Shown: piece by piece, positions 33,469 through 40,382 of the stretch
How positions within the stretch are numbered: the stretch's first letter is position 1
How the letters are laid out: the number at the start of each line of letters is the position of its first letter
Origin: Micromonospora sediminimaris
GTDB lineage: Bacteria > Actinomycetota > Actinomycetes > Mycobacteriales > Micromonosporaceae
DNA: 64,000 bases
Reading direction: 5' to 3'
Assembly: GCA_900112325.1 (NCBI GenBank)
Contig: FOLJ01000002.1
Coordinates: 457,289-521,288, forward strand
Program-made: the position numbers and the translations under genes
Notes under the pieces: generated by a model
What the model was told of the DNA's origin: nothing
The model's input: the letters and a program-made list of their open reading frames with translations, nothing else
The model's database searches: none

Positions 33469-34607
33469 GCGCTGGCGAGGGCGTCGGCGCGCAGGCGGGC
33501 CGCGGTCCGCAGCAGCGCGGCGGCCTCCGCCCGTTCAGGGTCCGTGGCGGTTTCCCCACCGGCGAGCGCCAGCACCTCGGCGACGTCGGCGATCCCTCCG
33601 AGCGCCTCGCGGACCGGACGGCCGAGCGCCCCGGTCTGCCCCTGCGCCTCGTGCCGGCAGAGGTACGCCAGCTCGCAGCTGGCCAGGCAGTCGGGGGCGT
33701 ACCGGGCCGGCACCCGGGCCAGCGAGTCGGCCAGGGCTGCCGGATCGGCGGCCGGATCGGCGGTGAAGTCGGCCGGGACGCCCGCCAGCAGCGTGTCGAG
33801 CCGGTCCATCCGGTCCAGTTGCCGGCGTACCACAAGCAGTTGCCGGCGGACGTCGAGCAGGTGCGCGACCGGCGCGTTGCTGAAATCCCGGGGGCAGACC
33901 AGCACCACCTCGTGCGACACGAGCTGCGGGTCGTGGCCCCGGGCGGTGAGCAGTTCCCGCAGGGCCAGCACGTAGACGGCGGACTGCACCGCCGCGCCGG
34001 CCAGCTTCGCCGGGTCGGCCTGGCCGTCGATCACCGGGAACGACTTGATCTCGACCACGTGGAACCGGCCGCCCAGCCGGGCGGCCACCAGGTCCGGCTC
34101 CAGGTGTACCCGCTGTCCGGCGACCGTCAGGCCGAGCATCGGGTGATCGAACAGCGCCGCCGGTTCATCGACACGAGGCGGCTCGTCGGCACCGGGTGGG
34201 TCGGCGGTGTCGGATTCGACCGACGACAGCGCCTCGGTGAGCAGGGCCGCCGAGCGTCTGGCCCGGGTGGCCAGGTCGTCGCCGGCGTCGAGGTCCGTCC
34301 AGCGGACCGCCGCCGGCACCGGTACGCCCAGCCGCTCCGCGACCAGTCGCAGCAGCTCGGCCCCACCGTCGGCCTTCACCTGAGCCTCGAACATGTTGCC
34401 CCGGGTGATGGCGAAGCGGGACTGCCCGAACCGGGCGGGAAAGCCGACCCGCTCGGCCAGCGCCGGCTTGTCCACCCCCGCACCGTCGAGGACCGCCCGG
34501 CGGGTGCACCCCGGGTTGCCGGTCAGCGCGGCGATCGTACGGGCGTTGTGTCGCTTCGGCGGTGCGTCGCCCCGGATCGCGGCCAGTCGCTGCTCGGTGT
34601 CCGTCAC
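33465..34607 (-). CDS. PD-(D/E)XK nuclease with Cas4/AddB-like iron-sulphur cysteines
   Basis: A 380-residue protein. Nuclease core: RGNMFE (69-74), HLEPDLV (E170, D172) and VVEIKSF (E186, K188), which fit the PD-(D/E)XK active site of the RecB/Cas4 group. A cysteine near the N-terminus (GNPGC34) and three near the C-terminus (C307, C311, C317) match the split 1+3 cysteine layout that binds a 4Fe-4S cluster in Cas4 and AddB. The arrangement predicts a DNA exonuclease or end-processing enzyme. Start GTG at 34607. No CRISPR array or Cas1/2 is nearby, so it is not an adaptation Cas4. It is coupled to an unknown partner downstream. Confidence 0.7.
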   Translation of the reverse strand: MTDTEQRLAAIRGDAPPKRHNARTIAALTGNPGCTRRAVLDGAGVDKPALAERVGFPARFGQSRFAITRGNMFEAQVKADGGAELLRLVAERLGVPVPAAVRWTDLDAGDDLATRARRSAALLTEALSSVESDTADPPGADEPPRVDEPAALFDHPMLGLTVAGQRVHLEPDLVAARLGGRFHVVEIKSFPVIDGQADPAKLAGAAVQSAVYVLALRELLTARGHDPQLVSHEVVLVCPRDFSNAPVAHLLDVRRQLLVVRRQLDRMDRLDTLLAGVPADFTADPAADPAALADSLARVPARYAPDCLASCELAYLCRHEAQGQTGALGRPVREALGGIADVAEVLALAGGETATDPERAEAAALLRTAARLRADALASA

Positions 34608-34671
34608 GACAGGCCACGATAGCCGTGCCGGCGGGTCCCGGCCCGTCACGGACGCGCCGGGGCGGCCCGGG

Positions 34672-34710
34672 CACGGACGGTCACCGGGCAGTCGCCGGTG
34701 ATCGTCCGTG
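34672..34710. terminator. Long hairpin terminator
   Basis: 16-base-pair arms (34672-34687 and 34695-34710) with one mismatch and a 7-base loop GCAGTCG. It lies just past the stop of the minus-strand SRPBCC gene. Confidence 0.75.
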
Positions 34711-34720
34711 CCGCCGCGGG

Positions 34721-35578
34721 TCAGCCGGCCGTGGCGCTGGTCTCCTCGGGCAGCCAGATCGGCTGCCAGTCGGGCACCTCGTGGAAGCGACGCAGCTCGG
34801 CCCACCCGGACACGATGCCGGACCAGGCCGCGTACGGGGGGTTCTGCTCGTCGAAGCCGCTCTGCACGAAGGTCAGCTTCGTCTTTCCCTCGGACTCGGC
34901 CAGCTCCCAGCTGGTGACGCCGTTCGGTCCCCAGTCGACGGACATCTTCCGGCCCGGCTCCAGGTCGACCACCTTCGCGGCGAAGCCGCTGTCGAAGCCG
35001 CCCATCGCGTACCGGCCGCCGACCCAGGGCTCGATCCCGATCGGGTAACCGAACCAGGCGCTGGCCTGCTCGGAGTCGGTAAGGGATTCCCACACCTTGG
35101 CGGCCGGCGCGGCGATCTCGATCTCGCCACGGAAGTCGGCGCTGGTGAAGTCCGTCCTGGGCAGCAGCGGCTGGCCAGCCAGGTGAGCCTCCAGGTTGGC
35201 GATGGTGAGCGCCCAGTAGGTCTGGAGGACGCCCCGGATGCTGGTGCCGTTGACCACGTCGCTGAAGTCGAAGTGGGTCTGCGACAGCCGCAGCACGGTG
35301 GCGTCCGGCCCGTCCGCGCTCAGCGTGATCTCGGTGGTGGTCTCCACCCCGTCGAGCAGCCAGGCGAAGCGCAGCCGGTCCTCGTCGGCGTGCAGCACCC
35401 GCTGATGTGGAGCGTCGCCCTCGGGCGTGTAGCGGCCCCAGAATTCGTACCGCTCGGGGAGCTCGACCTCGGCGTGCTCGGCCAGCCAGACGCGCAGCTC
35501 GGCGGGGTCGGTCAGGGCCTGACGCACCCGCGCGATCGGCACGGCGAGGCGGGCGGCGATGGTCATCGGTTCAGTCAC
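34721..35578 (-). CDS. Double SRPBCC (AHSA1-like) domain protein
   Basis: A 285-residue protein with two tandem START/AHSA1-like domains. The first (~5-125) begins TIAARLAVPIARVRQALTDP. The second (~150-275) begins RGEIEIAAPAAKVWESLTDS. Each has the characteristic opening (xxxixaPxxxVWxxLTDPxxxxxWf) and a later WELAESEGKTKLTF-type strand. Such proteins bind hydrophobic ligands or act as co-chaperones; the ligand is unknown. The ATG overlaps the ArsR gene's end by eight bases, so the regulator is translated with it. ArsR/SRPBCC pairs are a common actinobacterial module. Confidence 0.8.
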   Translation of the reverse strand: MTEPMTIAARLAVPIARVRQALTDPAELRVWLAEHAEVELPERYEFWGRYTPEGDAPHQRVLHADEDRLRFAWLLDGVETTTEITLSADGPDATVLRLSQTHFDFSDVVNGTSIRGVLQTYWALTIANLEAHLAGQPLLPRTDFTSADFRGEIEIAAPAAKVWESLTDSEQASAWFGYPIGIEPWVGGRYAMGGFDSGFAAKVVDLEPGRKMSVDWGPNGVTSWELAESEGKTKLTFVQSGFDEQNPPYAAWSGIVSGWAELRRFHEVPDWQPIWLPEETSATAG

Positions 35579-36128
35579 GGTCGGTCCCCTTCGGGTAGCA
35601 GGCCACGGCGAGCTTGAAGGCGTCTCCCTCGGCGCCGCCGTAGCGCGTGAACAACTCCTGTAGCGCGGACTGCAGGTCGTGCAGAAACTCCTGCCGGCGT
35701 TCGGCCGGCACGCGGATCTCGCCGGAAACGCCGATCGACGGCAGTTCCGGGGCGGAGCGGTCCAGGGCGGCGACGTCGGCCTGGACCTCCTCCATCAGGT
35801 CCAGCAGGTAGCCCAGGCTCAGCTCGTCGCGGGCGCGGCGCAGCCCGATCCGGCCGACCAGGCGCGGTGAGAGCCAGTACGACCGGGCAGCTGCCTGGTA
35901 GATGCCTTCGGTGATGCCGCGGACCTTGCGCTTGTCGACCTGCTCGACCAGCCCGGCCGCGACGAGTTGCTTGACGTGGTAGTAGACGCGCTGTGGCGTC
36001 TGCTCCAGCCGGGCGGCCACCTCGGTGCAGGTGCGTGGCTCGGCCAGCTGCCGCAGGATCTCGACGCGCTGCGGTTTCAGCAGCACCTCGGCCTGCTCAA
36101 GCTGCTCCAGGTACAGGACATCTCTCAT
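35571..36128 (-). CDS. ArsR-family winged-helix regulator
   Basis: A 185-residue regulator. The HTH is LLKPQRVEILRQLAEPRTCTEVAARLEQTPQRVYYHVKQLVAAGLVEQ, here described at residues ~17-65. The remaining ~110 residues are helical with no metal cysteines. It is the first gene of the SRPBCC operon and overlaps it by eight bases. The AT-rich stretch just upstream (about 36129-36165, with AAAAAACTTCC) is the likely promoter and autoregulatory site. It is probably a repressor that senses the same hydrophobic ligand as its partner, by analogy to similar modules. Confidence 0.75.
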   Translation of the reverse strand: MRDVLYLEQLEQAEVLLKPQRVEILRQLAEPRTCTEVAARLEQTPQRVYYHVKQLVAAGLVEQVDKRKVRGITEGIYQAAARSYWLSPRLVGRIGLRRARDELSLGYLLDLMEEVQADVAALDRSAPELPSIGVSGEIRVPAERRQEFLHDLQSALQELFTRYGGAEGDAFKLAVACYPKGTDRD

Positions 36129-36179
36129 AGCAAAATCAGTTTGTACGTAAAAAACTTCCTTGTCAATGGGTTCGAGAAA

Positions 36180-36207
36180 GGCCGCGCCGGCAACTTCCGG
36201 CGCGGCC
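36180..36207. terminator. Hairpin terminator of the tms operon
   Basis: A perfect 11-base-pair stem (36180-36190 with 36197-36207) around loop CAACTT. It lies 25 bases after the methyltransferase stop on the minus strand and is followed on that strand by CTTTCTC. Confidence 0.8.
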
Positions 36208-36231
36208 GCACTCAGTCGCGAGGGAACCCGG

Positions 36232-37572
36232 TCAGGGCAGCCAGTCCGGGCGCAGCGGGTAGCCGTTCACCGCGTCCGGGCCGTTACGCGTCGCCACCAC
36301 CTGATGCAGCTGGATGCCGTTGCGCTCGAACGCCAGCCGGGAACCGGCCATGTAGAGCCCCCACACCCTGGCCGTACCCGCACCCACCTCGGCGACGCAG
36401 AAGTCCCAGTGCTCCACCAGGTTGCGGCACCAGGCAGCGAGGGTCAGCGCGTAGTGCTGGCGCAGGTTCTCCTCGTGGTGCACCTCCAGCCCCGCATCGT
36501 GGATCTCACTGATCACCCGACCCGGGCCGGCCAGCTCACCGTCCGGAAAGACGTACCTGTCGATGAACGCCCCGGAACGGTGCGGGGCGCGATTGTCCGC
36601 CCGGGTGATGCAGTGGTTGAGCAGCCGGGCCCCCGGGCGCAGCCGATCCCGCAGGAACCCGAAGTAGGCCGGATAGTTGCGGACCCCGATGTGCTCGGTC
36701 AGGCCGATCGAGGAGACCGCGTCGAACTGTTCGCGTGGAGCGTCGCGGTAGTCCAGGTGCCGCACCTGCGCCAACCCGGACAGCCCCTCCCGCTCAATCG
36801 CCGCCTGCGCCCACTGCGCCTGCGCCCGCGACAGCGTCACGCCGAGCGCCTTGACGCCGTACTCCCGGGCCGCGTGCCGGACCATGCCACCCCAGCCGCA
36901 GCCCACATCCAGCAGCCGCATCCCCGGCCGCAACGCCAGCTTGCCGGCGACCAGGTCGTACTTGTTCGCCTGCGCCTGCTCCAGGGTGTCGTCCGGGCTG
37001 CGGTACACCGCGCAGGTGTACGTCATCGACGGGCCGAGCACCCGCTCGTAGAAGGCGTTCGACACGTCGTAGTGGTGCGAGATGGCGCTGCTGTCCCGGG
37101 TCCGCGAGTGCCGCAGGCCAGCCACGATCCGCTTCCAGCGGGGCCGGGCCTCCTGCGGCGGGGCCGGCGGCGGCAGCAGCCGCTCCCAGCCCAGCTCGCG
37201 CACCAGCGCCAACCCGTCGGCAAGTGCCGGTGCCCGCATCCGCACCCCGGCGAGCACCCGCAACGCCTCGTACGGGTCACCCGGGTGGACCCCCTCGATG
37301 GCGAGGTCACCGCTGACGTAGGCACGCGCCATGCCCAGGTCGCCCGGCGCGGTGAGCAGGTACGACAGCCCTCGCTCGGTGCGGATCGACAGGGTGATCC
37401 CGGCGTCGGCCGGACCGATCGAGCTGCCGTCGTACGCGCTGACGCGTACCGGCAGGGGGCCCGAGGTCACCGCCCGGACGATGTCCGCCACGGTCGGCCC
37501 ACGCCGCCGGCCCCCAGGGGGCGGCGGGGCGGGAGCGCCTGCCGCTCCCTGGCTACGGTCGGTCAAGCTCAT
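36232..37572 (-). CDS. tmsB: CFA-synthase-like SAM methyltransferase, TmsB/BfaB-type
   Basis: A 446-residue cyclopropane-fatty-acyl-phospholipid synthase family protein. SAM motif I is LLDVGCGWGGMVRHAARE. HHYDVSNAFYERVLGPSMTY is the conserved CFA substrate-side segment and EHIGVRNYPAYF the later one. Beside a FAD-dependent reductase in a two-gene operon, the best fit is the actinobacterial TmsB/BfaB pair that methylates the delta-9 double bond of oleoyl phospholipid at C10, to give 10-methylene and then, after reduction, 10-methyl (tuberculostearate-type) acyl chains. The cyclopropane alternative cannot be excluded from sequence alone. Its ATG is joined to upstream mini-ORFs by ATGA overlaps. 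Confidence 0.75.
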   Translation of the reverse strand: MSLTDRSQGAAGAPAPPPPGGRRRGPTVADIVRAVTSGPLPVRVSAYDGSSIGPADAGITLSIRTERGLSYLLTAPGDLGMARAYVSGDLAIEGVHPGDPYEALRVLAGVRMRAPALADGLALVRELGWERLLPPPAPPQEARPRWKRIVAGLRHSRTRDSSAISHHYDVSNAFYERVLGPSMTYTCAVYRSPDDTLEQAQANKYDLVAGKLALRPGMRLLDVGCGWGGMVRHAAREYGVKALGVTLSRAQAQWAQAAIEREGLSGLAQVRHLDYRDAPREQFDAVSSIGLTEHIGVRNYPAYFGFLRDRLRPGARLLNHCITRADNRAPHRSGAFIDRYVFPDGELAGPGRVISEIHDAGLEVHHEENLRQHYALTLAAWCRNLVEHWDFCVAEVGAGTARVWGLYMAGSRLAFERNGIQLHQVVATRNGPDAVNGYPLRPDWLP

Positions 37573-37670
37573 GCCGGCACTCCGCTCCGCTCCGTGCCGA
37601 CCTGAGGCACAACCGCGCTGAACCTGATGATTCGCTCGCTCCGCTCGCTCATGCCGGCACTCCGATCCGC
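37567..37670. repeat. Duplicated 24-base start module in the tms operon
   Basis: Two copies (37567-37590 and 37647-37670), differing at one base, are spaced 80 bases apart. On the minus strand each reads GCGGA[G/T]CGGAGTGCCGGCATGAGC, with GGAG seven bases before the ATG and a TGA frame-overlapping it. Each can act as a ready-made ribosome binding site plus start codon. Confidence 0.7.
37569..37652 (-). CDS. 27-codon mini-ORF linking tmsA and tmsB
   Basis: A 27-residue frame starting MSERSERII and ending RSGVPA. It begins with an ATG whose previous four bases are in an ATGA overlap with the stop of the 9-codon ORF, and its own stop overlaps the methyltransferase start as ATGA. GGAG lies seven bases upstream of its start on the coding strand, inside a duplicated 24-base module (37567-37590 and 37647-37670). 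It may function in translational coupling rather than make a stable peptide. Confidence 0.45.
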   Translation of the reverse strand: MSERSERIIRFSAVVPQVGTERSGVPA

Positions 37671-37678
37671 TCGCTCAT
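37649..37678 (-). CDS. 9-codon mini-ORF at the tmsA stop
   Basis: MSERIGVPA, nine codons. Its ATG overlaps the tmsA TGA (37675-37677) as ATGA, and its stop overlaps the next mini-ORF start as ATGA. It is the first link in a chain of overlapped frames between tmsA and tmsB. The peptide itself is unlikely to be the point. Confidence 0.4.
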   Translation of the reverse strand: MSERIGVPA

Positions 37679-39054
37679 GCGCGTGTTACCGCCTTTTCGT
37701 ACAGTCCGGTCAGCCGATGCTCCGGGTCGTACCGGTCCCGCACGGCGCGCCACGTCCCGCCGCCGTAGAGCCGGTCGAACGCATCCCGGTCGTAGTACGC
37801 GTCGGAATAGAGCGACTTGTGCCCGCCCGCCTCCGACACCGCGCGCTCGATCTCCCGGTTGACGTCGCCGTCGGCGGCGCCCTCGGCGATCGGCACGCTC
37901 CCCCAGAACCCGATGTTGACGTAGTCCTGCCCCGGCCGTAGCGGATACAGCGGCCAGGACCGGGCCGATCCCGGGCCGCCCGGCTCGCGCAGCCGCAGCG
38001 GACACAACCACACCGGCGTCATCCCGACGTTCGCGGCGAACCAGTGCAGGAACTCGGCGGTGCGCTCCAGTGGGATCTCCACGTCCTGCACGACCCGCTC
38101 CCGAGCCGGCTGGCCGCGCCACCTGTCGAGCCGGGCGGCGACCTGGTGCCGGTGCTCCAGGCGCACGATGCGGTGGTAGACGTCGCTGCGTCGCCACCTC
38201 GCCGGCCACAACCGTCGCACCACCGGATGCTGCGCACCGAACGCCGCCGAGCACCAGAACCAGTCGGTGTCCCAGCGCCACAGGTAGTCGTGGACGGTCA
38301 GCGCGTCGTGCGGGCGCTGGCGCAGCGAGCGGTAGTAGATCTCCTGGCCGGTGTAGTCGGAGACCGTCGGCACGTCGTCGGTGAAGCTGCCCAGCACCAG
38401 GTACGCCTCATCGGGGCTGAACATCACCCCGTCCATCGCGTCGACGCTCGCACCGGCCCACCGGCGGGTCGCGGTGATCTCGCCGATCGCCTCGGTCAAC
38501 GCGGTCAGGTTGGTGAACCTCAGGTTACGCAGGGCCAGGTACCGGCGGACCGGTTGCAGCTCGATCCGCAGCCGGGTGGCGTACCCGAGGCTGCCCAGCG
38601 AGTTGGGGAAGGCCGCGTACAGGTCGGCGTGTGGGCCGTCGGGCCGGGCGGTGACCACCTCACCGGCGCCGGTGAGCACGTCCAGCTCGGTCACCGACTC
38701 GTGCGGCAGTCCGTTGCGGAACGAGGTCGACTCGATGCCCAACCCGGTCACCGCCCCACCGAGGGTGATGGTGCGCAGCTGGGGCACCACCAGCGGCATC
38801 AGGCCGTACGGCAGGGTCGCGGCGACCAACCGCTCGTAGGTGCACATGCCCTGCACGTCGGCGGTGCGGGCGACCGGGTCGACGCCCAGCACCCCGCCGA
38901 GACCACTGACGTCCAGGCCGGAGGCGGGGGCGCTGCGCGGACGGAACAGGTTGGAGGTGCGCTTGGCCAGCCGCACCGGCTGGCCGGGTGGCACCGCCGC
39001 ATACGACCGTCGAAGCTGAGCCACTGCCAGGTCATGATCACGCACGGCGTGCAT
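37675..39054 (-). CDS. tmsA: FAD-dependent reductase, TmsA/BfaA-type
   Basis: A 459-residue FAD-binding type-4 oxidoreductase, related to the DHCR24/BfaA branch. The FAD-binding region includes VDVQGMCTYERLVAATLPY-like and TLGGAVTGLGIESTSFRNGLP (the GGAVxGxGxES motif). FPNSLGSLGYATRL follows. The C-terminus, GQDYVNIGFWGSVPI, fits the substrate-binding half. In actinobacteria this protein reduces the 10-methylene intermediate made by TmsB to the 10-methyl chain. The start ATG at 39054 is divergent from the lectin-like gene. It is followed by two overlapped mini-ORFs, then tmsB. Confidence 0.75.
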   Translation of the reverse strand: MHAVRDHDLAVAQLRRSYAAVPPGQPVRLAKRTSNLFRPRSAPASGLDVSGLGGVLGVDPVARTADVQGMCTYERLVAATLPYGLMPLVVPQLRTITLGGAVTGLGIESTSFRNGLPHESVTELDVLTGAGEVVTARPDGPHADLYAAFPNSLGSLGYATRLRIELQPVRRYLALRNLRFTNLTALTEAIGEITATRRWAGASVDAMDGVMFSPDEAYLVLGSFTDDVPTVSDYTGQEIYYRSLRQRPHDALTVHDYLWRWDTDWFWCSAAFGAQHPVVRRLWPARWRRSDVYHRIVRLEHRHQVAARLDRWRGQPARERVVQDVEIPLERTAEFLHWFAANVGMTPVWLCPLRLREPGGPGSARSWPLYPLRPGQDYVNIGFWGSVPIAEGAADGDVNREIERAVSEAGGHKSLYSDAYYDRDAFDRLYGGGTWRAVRDRYDPEHRLTGLYEKAVTRA

Positions 39055-39178
39055 GGGATCACTTTACGCGGACTGGGAGCGCCCGGCGGGATGTCCACTG
39101 GAGGCGTTTCGCACCCGGATCAGGTTGGACGCCGGGGGTGACTGGTCGCCGCCGCCCACCGTGGGACAGGATGCCGGG

Positions 39179-39880
39179 ATGTCGGAAACCGATGGATCGG
39201 GCACCGTCTACGGCAACCGCCGCCCCGCCGGGCTGCCCCGCGATCCGCTACTGGTCACGGCGCTGGCGGTCGGACTGGTCGGCGTACTGCTGGGGGTGCT
39301 GTTCGCCACCGGCGTGCTCGGCGGCGAACAGCCGCAGCCGACGCCGACGGCGGCTGCCCCCGCCCCGAGCACGGTGCAGGCCAGCCCGACCGAGAGCGCA
39401 CCGGAACCCAGCCCCACCCGGTCCGAGCCGTCCCCCACACCGAGCCGCAGCGAGGATCCGGACGCGATCACCGGGCCGAAGGTGTTCCGTGGGGTCGGTT
39501 CCGGTCGCTGCCTCGGCCTCGACGGTGATGGTGAGAAGGCCGTCGCCAAGCTGGCCGACTGCAGCGGCGGGCCGGAGCAGCAGTGGGTGGTCAACGCCTT
39601 CGGCCCGGACACGGTGACGCTTACCAACGCCGCCCACAACCAGTGCCTCGACGTCGAGGGCCGCAGCGGTGACGACGGTGCCCGGTTGCAGCAGTTCGGC
39701 TGCCACGGCGAAGACAACCAGCAGTGGCGGCTACGACCTGTCGACGGCGGCGCGGCCGTGCTGGTGGCCGTGCACAGCGGCAAGTGCGCCCAGGCCCGCG
39801 ACGGTAGCACCGGGGCCGGCACCGACATCGTCCAGGCACCCTGCGACGGCAACCCGGCCCAGCGCTGGACGCTCCAGTAG
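39179..39880 (+). CDS. Membrane-anchored ricin-type beta-trefoil lectin-like protein
   Basis: A 233-residue protein. One N-terminal membrane segment (about 28-48, LVTALAVGLVGVLLGVLFAT) follows a short basic cytoplasmic tail. A Pro/Thr/Ser-rich linker (~52-95) leads to a C-terminal ~130-residue ricin-type beta-trefoil with three QxW-type repeats (QQWVVN, QQWRLR, QRWTLQ) and paired cysteines. It should sit on the outside face of the membrane and bind carbohydrates or glycans. Start ATG at 39179. No catalytic domain is attached. Confidence 0.75.
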   Translation: MSETDGSGTVYGNRRPAGLPRDPLLVTALAVGLVGVLLGVLFATGVLGGEQPQPTPTAAAPAPSTVQASPTESAPEPSPTRSEPSPTPSRSEDPDAITGPKVFRGVGSGRCLGLDGDGEKAVAKLADCSGGPEQQWVVNAFGPDTVTLTNAAHNQCLDVEGRSGDDGARLQQFGCHGEDNQQWRLRPVDGGAAVLVAVHSGKCAQARDGSTGAGTDIVQAPCDGNPAQRWTLQ

Positions 39881-39904
39881 CGCCCCACCCATCAGGCAGC
39901 GTCG

Positions 39905-40372
39905 TCAGGGCCGGCGGCGCAGGGCGCGTAGCTCGTTCAGGTGTCGGGGCAGGTGCACGCGGGTGTGCAGATCGATCGTGCGGCCCCACGGCAGCGGCTC
40001 GTCGATGACGAGTTCGAACCCCTCGCGGAGGTGCGTCTCGACCGGGGTGTCCGCCGCCGCACCGAGCTGCGCCACCAGCGCCACCAGTTGGTCGCTGGTG
40101 GCGCGCAGCCGGGCGGCGAGCCCGTCGAGGCCGCCGCACTCGGCGGCCAGTTCGTCCAGTTCCGGCCGGTGGACCTCGTCCAGGTCGTAGAAGGCGTACG
40201 GCGAGCCGGCCAGCACCGCCTCGGTGGCCTCGCGCATCAGCTCGTCGCTGGCGACCAGGTGCGCCACGACCTGCTCGGCGCTGTACCGGTCGGGCGGAGG
40301 CGGCCCGAACCCGCCCGCGTCGACCTCGGCCAGCACCGCGTCGTACGCCCGCCGCAGCCCGTCGACCTCCAC
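39905..40372 (-). CDS. Small DinB/maleylpyruvate-isomerase-N-like helical protein
   Basis: A 155-residue helical-bundle protein: RYSAEQVVAHLVASDELMREAT resembles the N-terminal part of mycothiol-dependent maleylpyruvate isomerase/DinB-like proteins (histidine-rich four-helix bundle). A later HTRVHLPRHLNEL would provide further histidines. The GTG at 40372 is chosen; upstream starts run into the VWA gene. It lies 10 bases after the VWA stop, on the same strand, so it is likely part of that operon. The function is unknown and the family call is tentative. Confidence 0.45.
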   Translation of the reverse strand: MEVDGLRRAYDAVLAEVDAGGFGPPPPDRYSAEQVVAHLVASDELMREATEAVLAGSPYAFYDLDEVHRPELDELAAECGGLDGLAARLRATSDQLVALVAQLGAAADTPVETHLREGFELVIDEPLPWGRTIDLHTRVHLPRHLNELRALRRRP

Positions 40373-40382
40373 CCGGCCGAGC

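Noticed and set aside
33465..34607. CRISPR-adaptation Cas4
   Set aside because: Residue pattern resembles Cas4, but no Cas1, Cas2 or array is present; called as a Cas4/AddB-like nuclease only.
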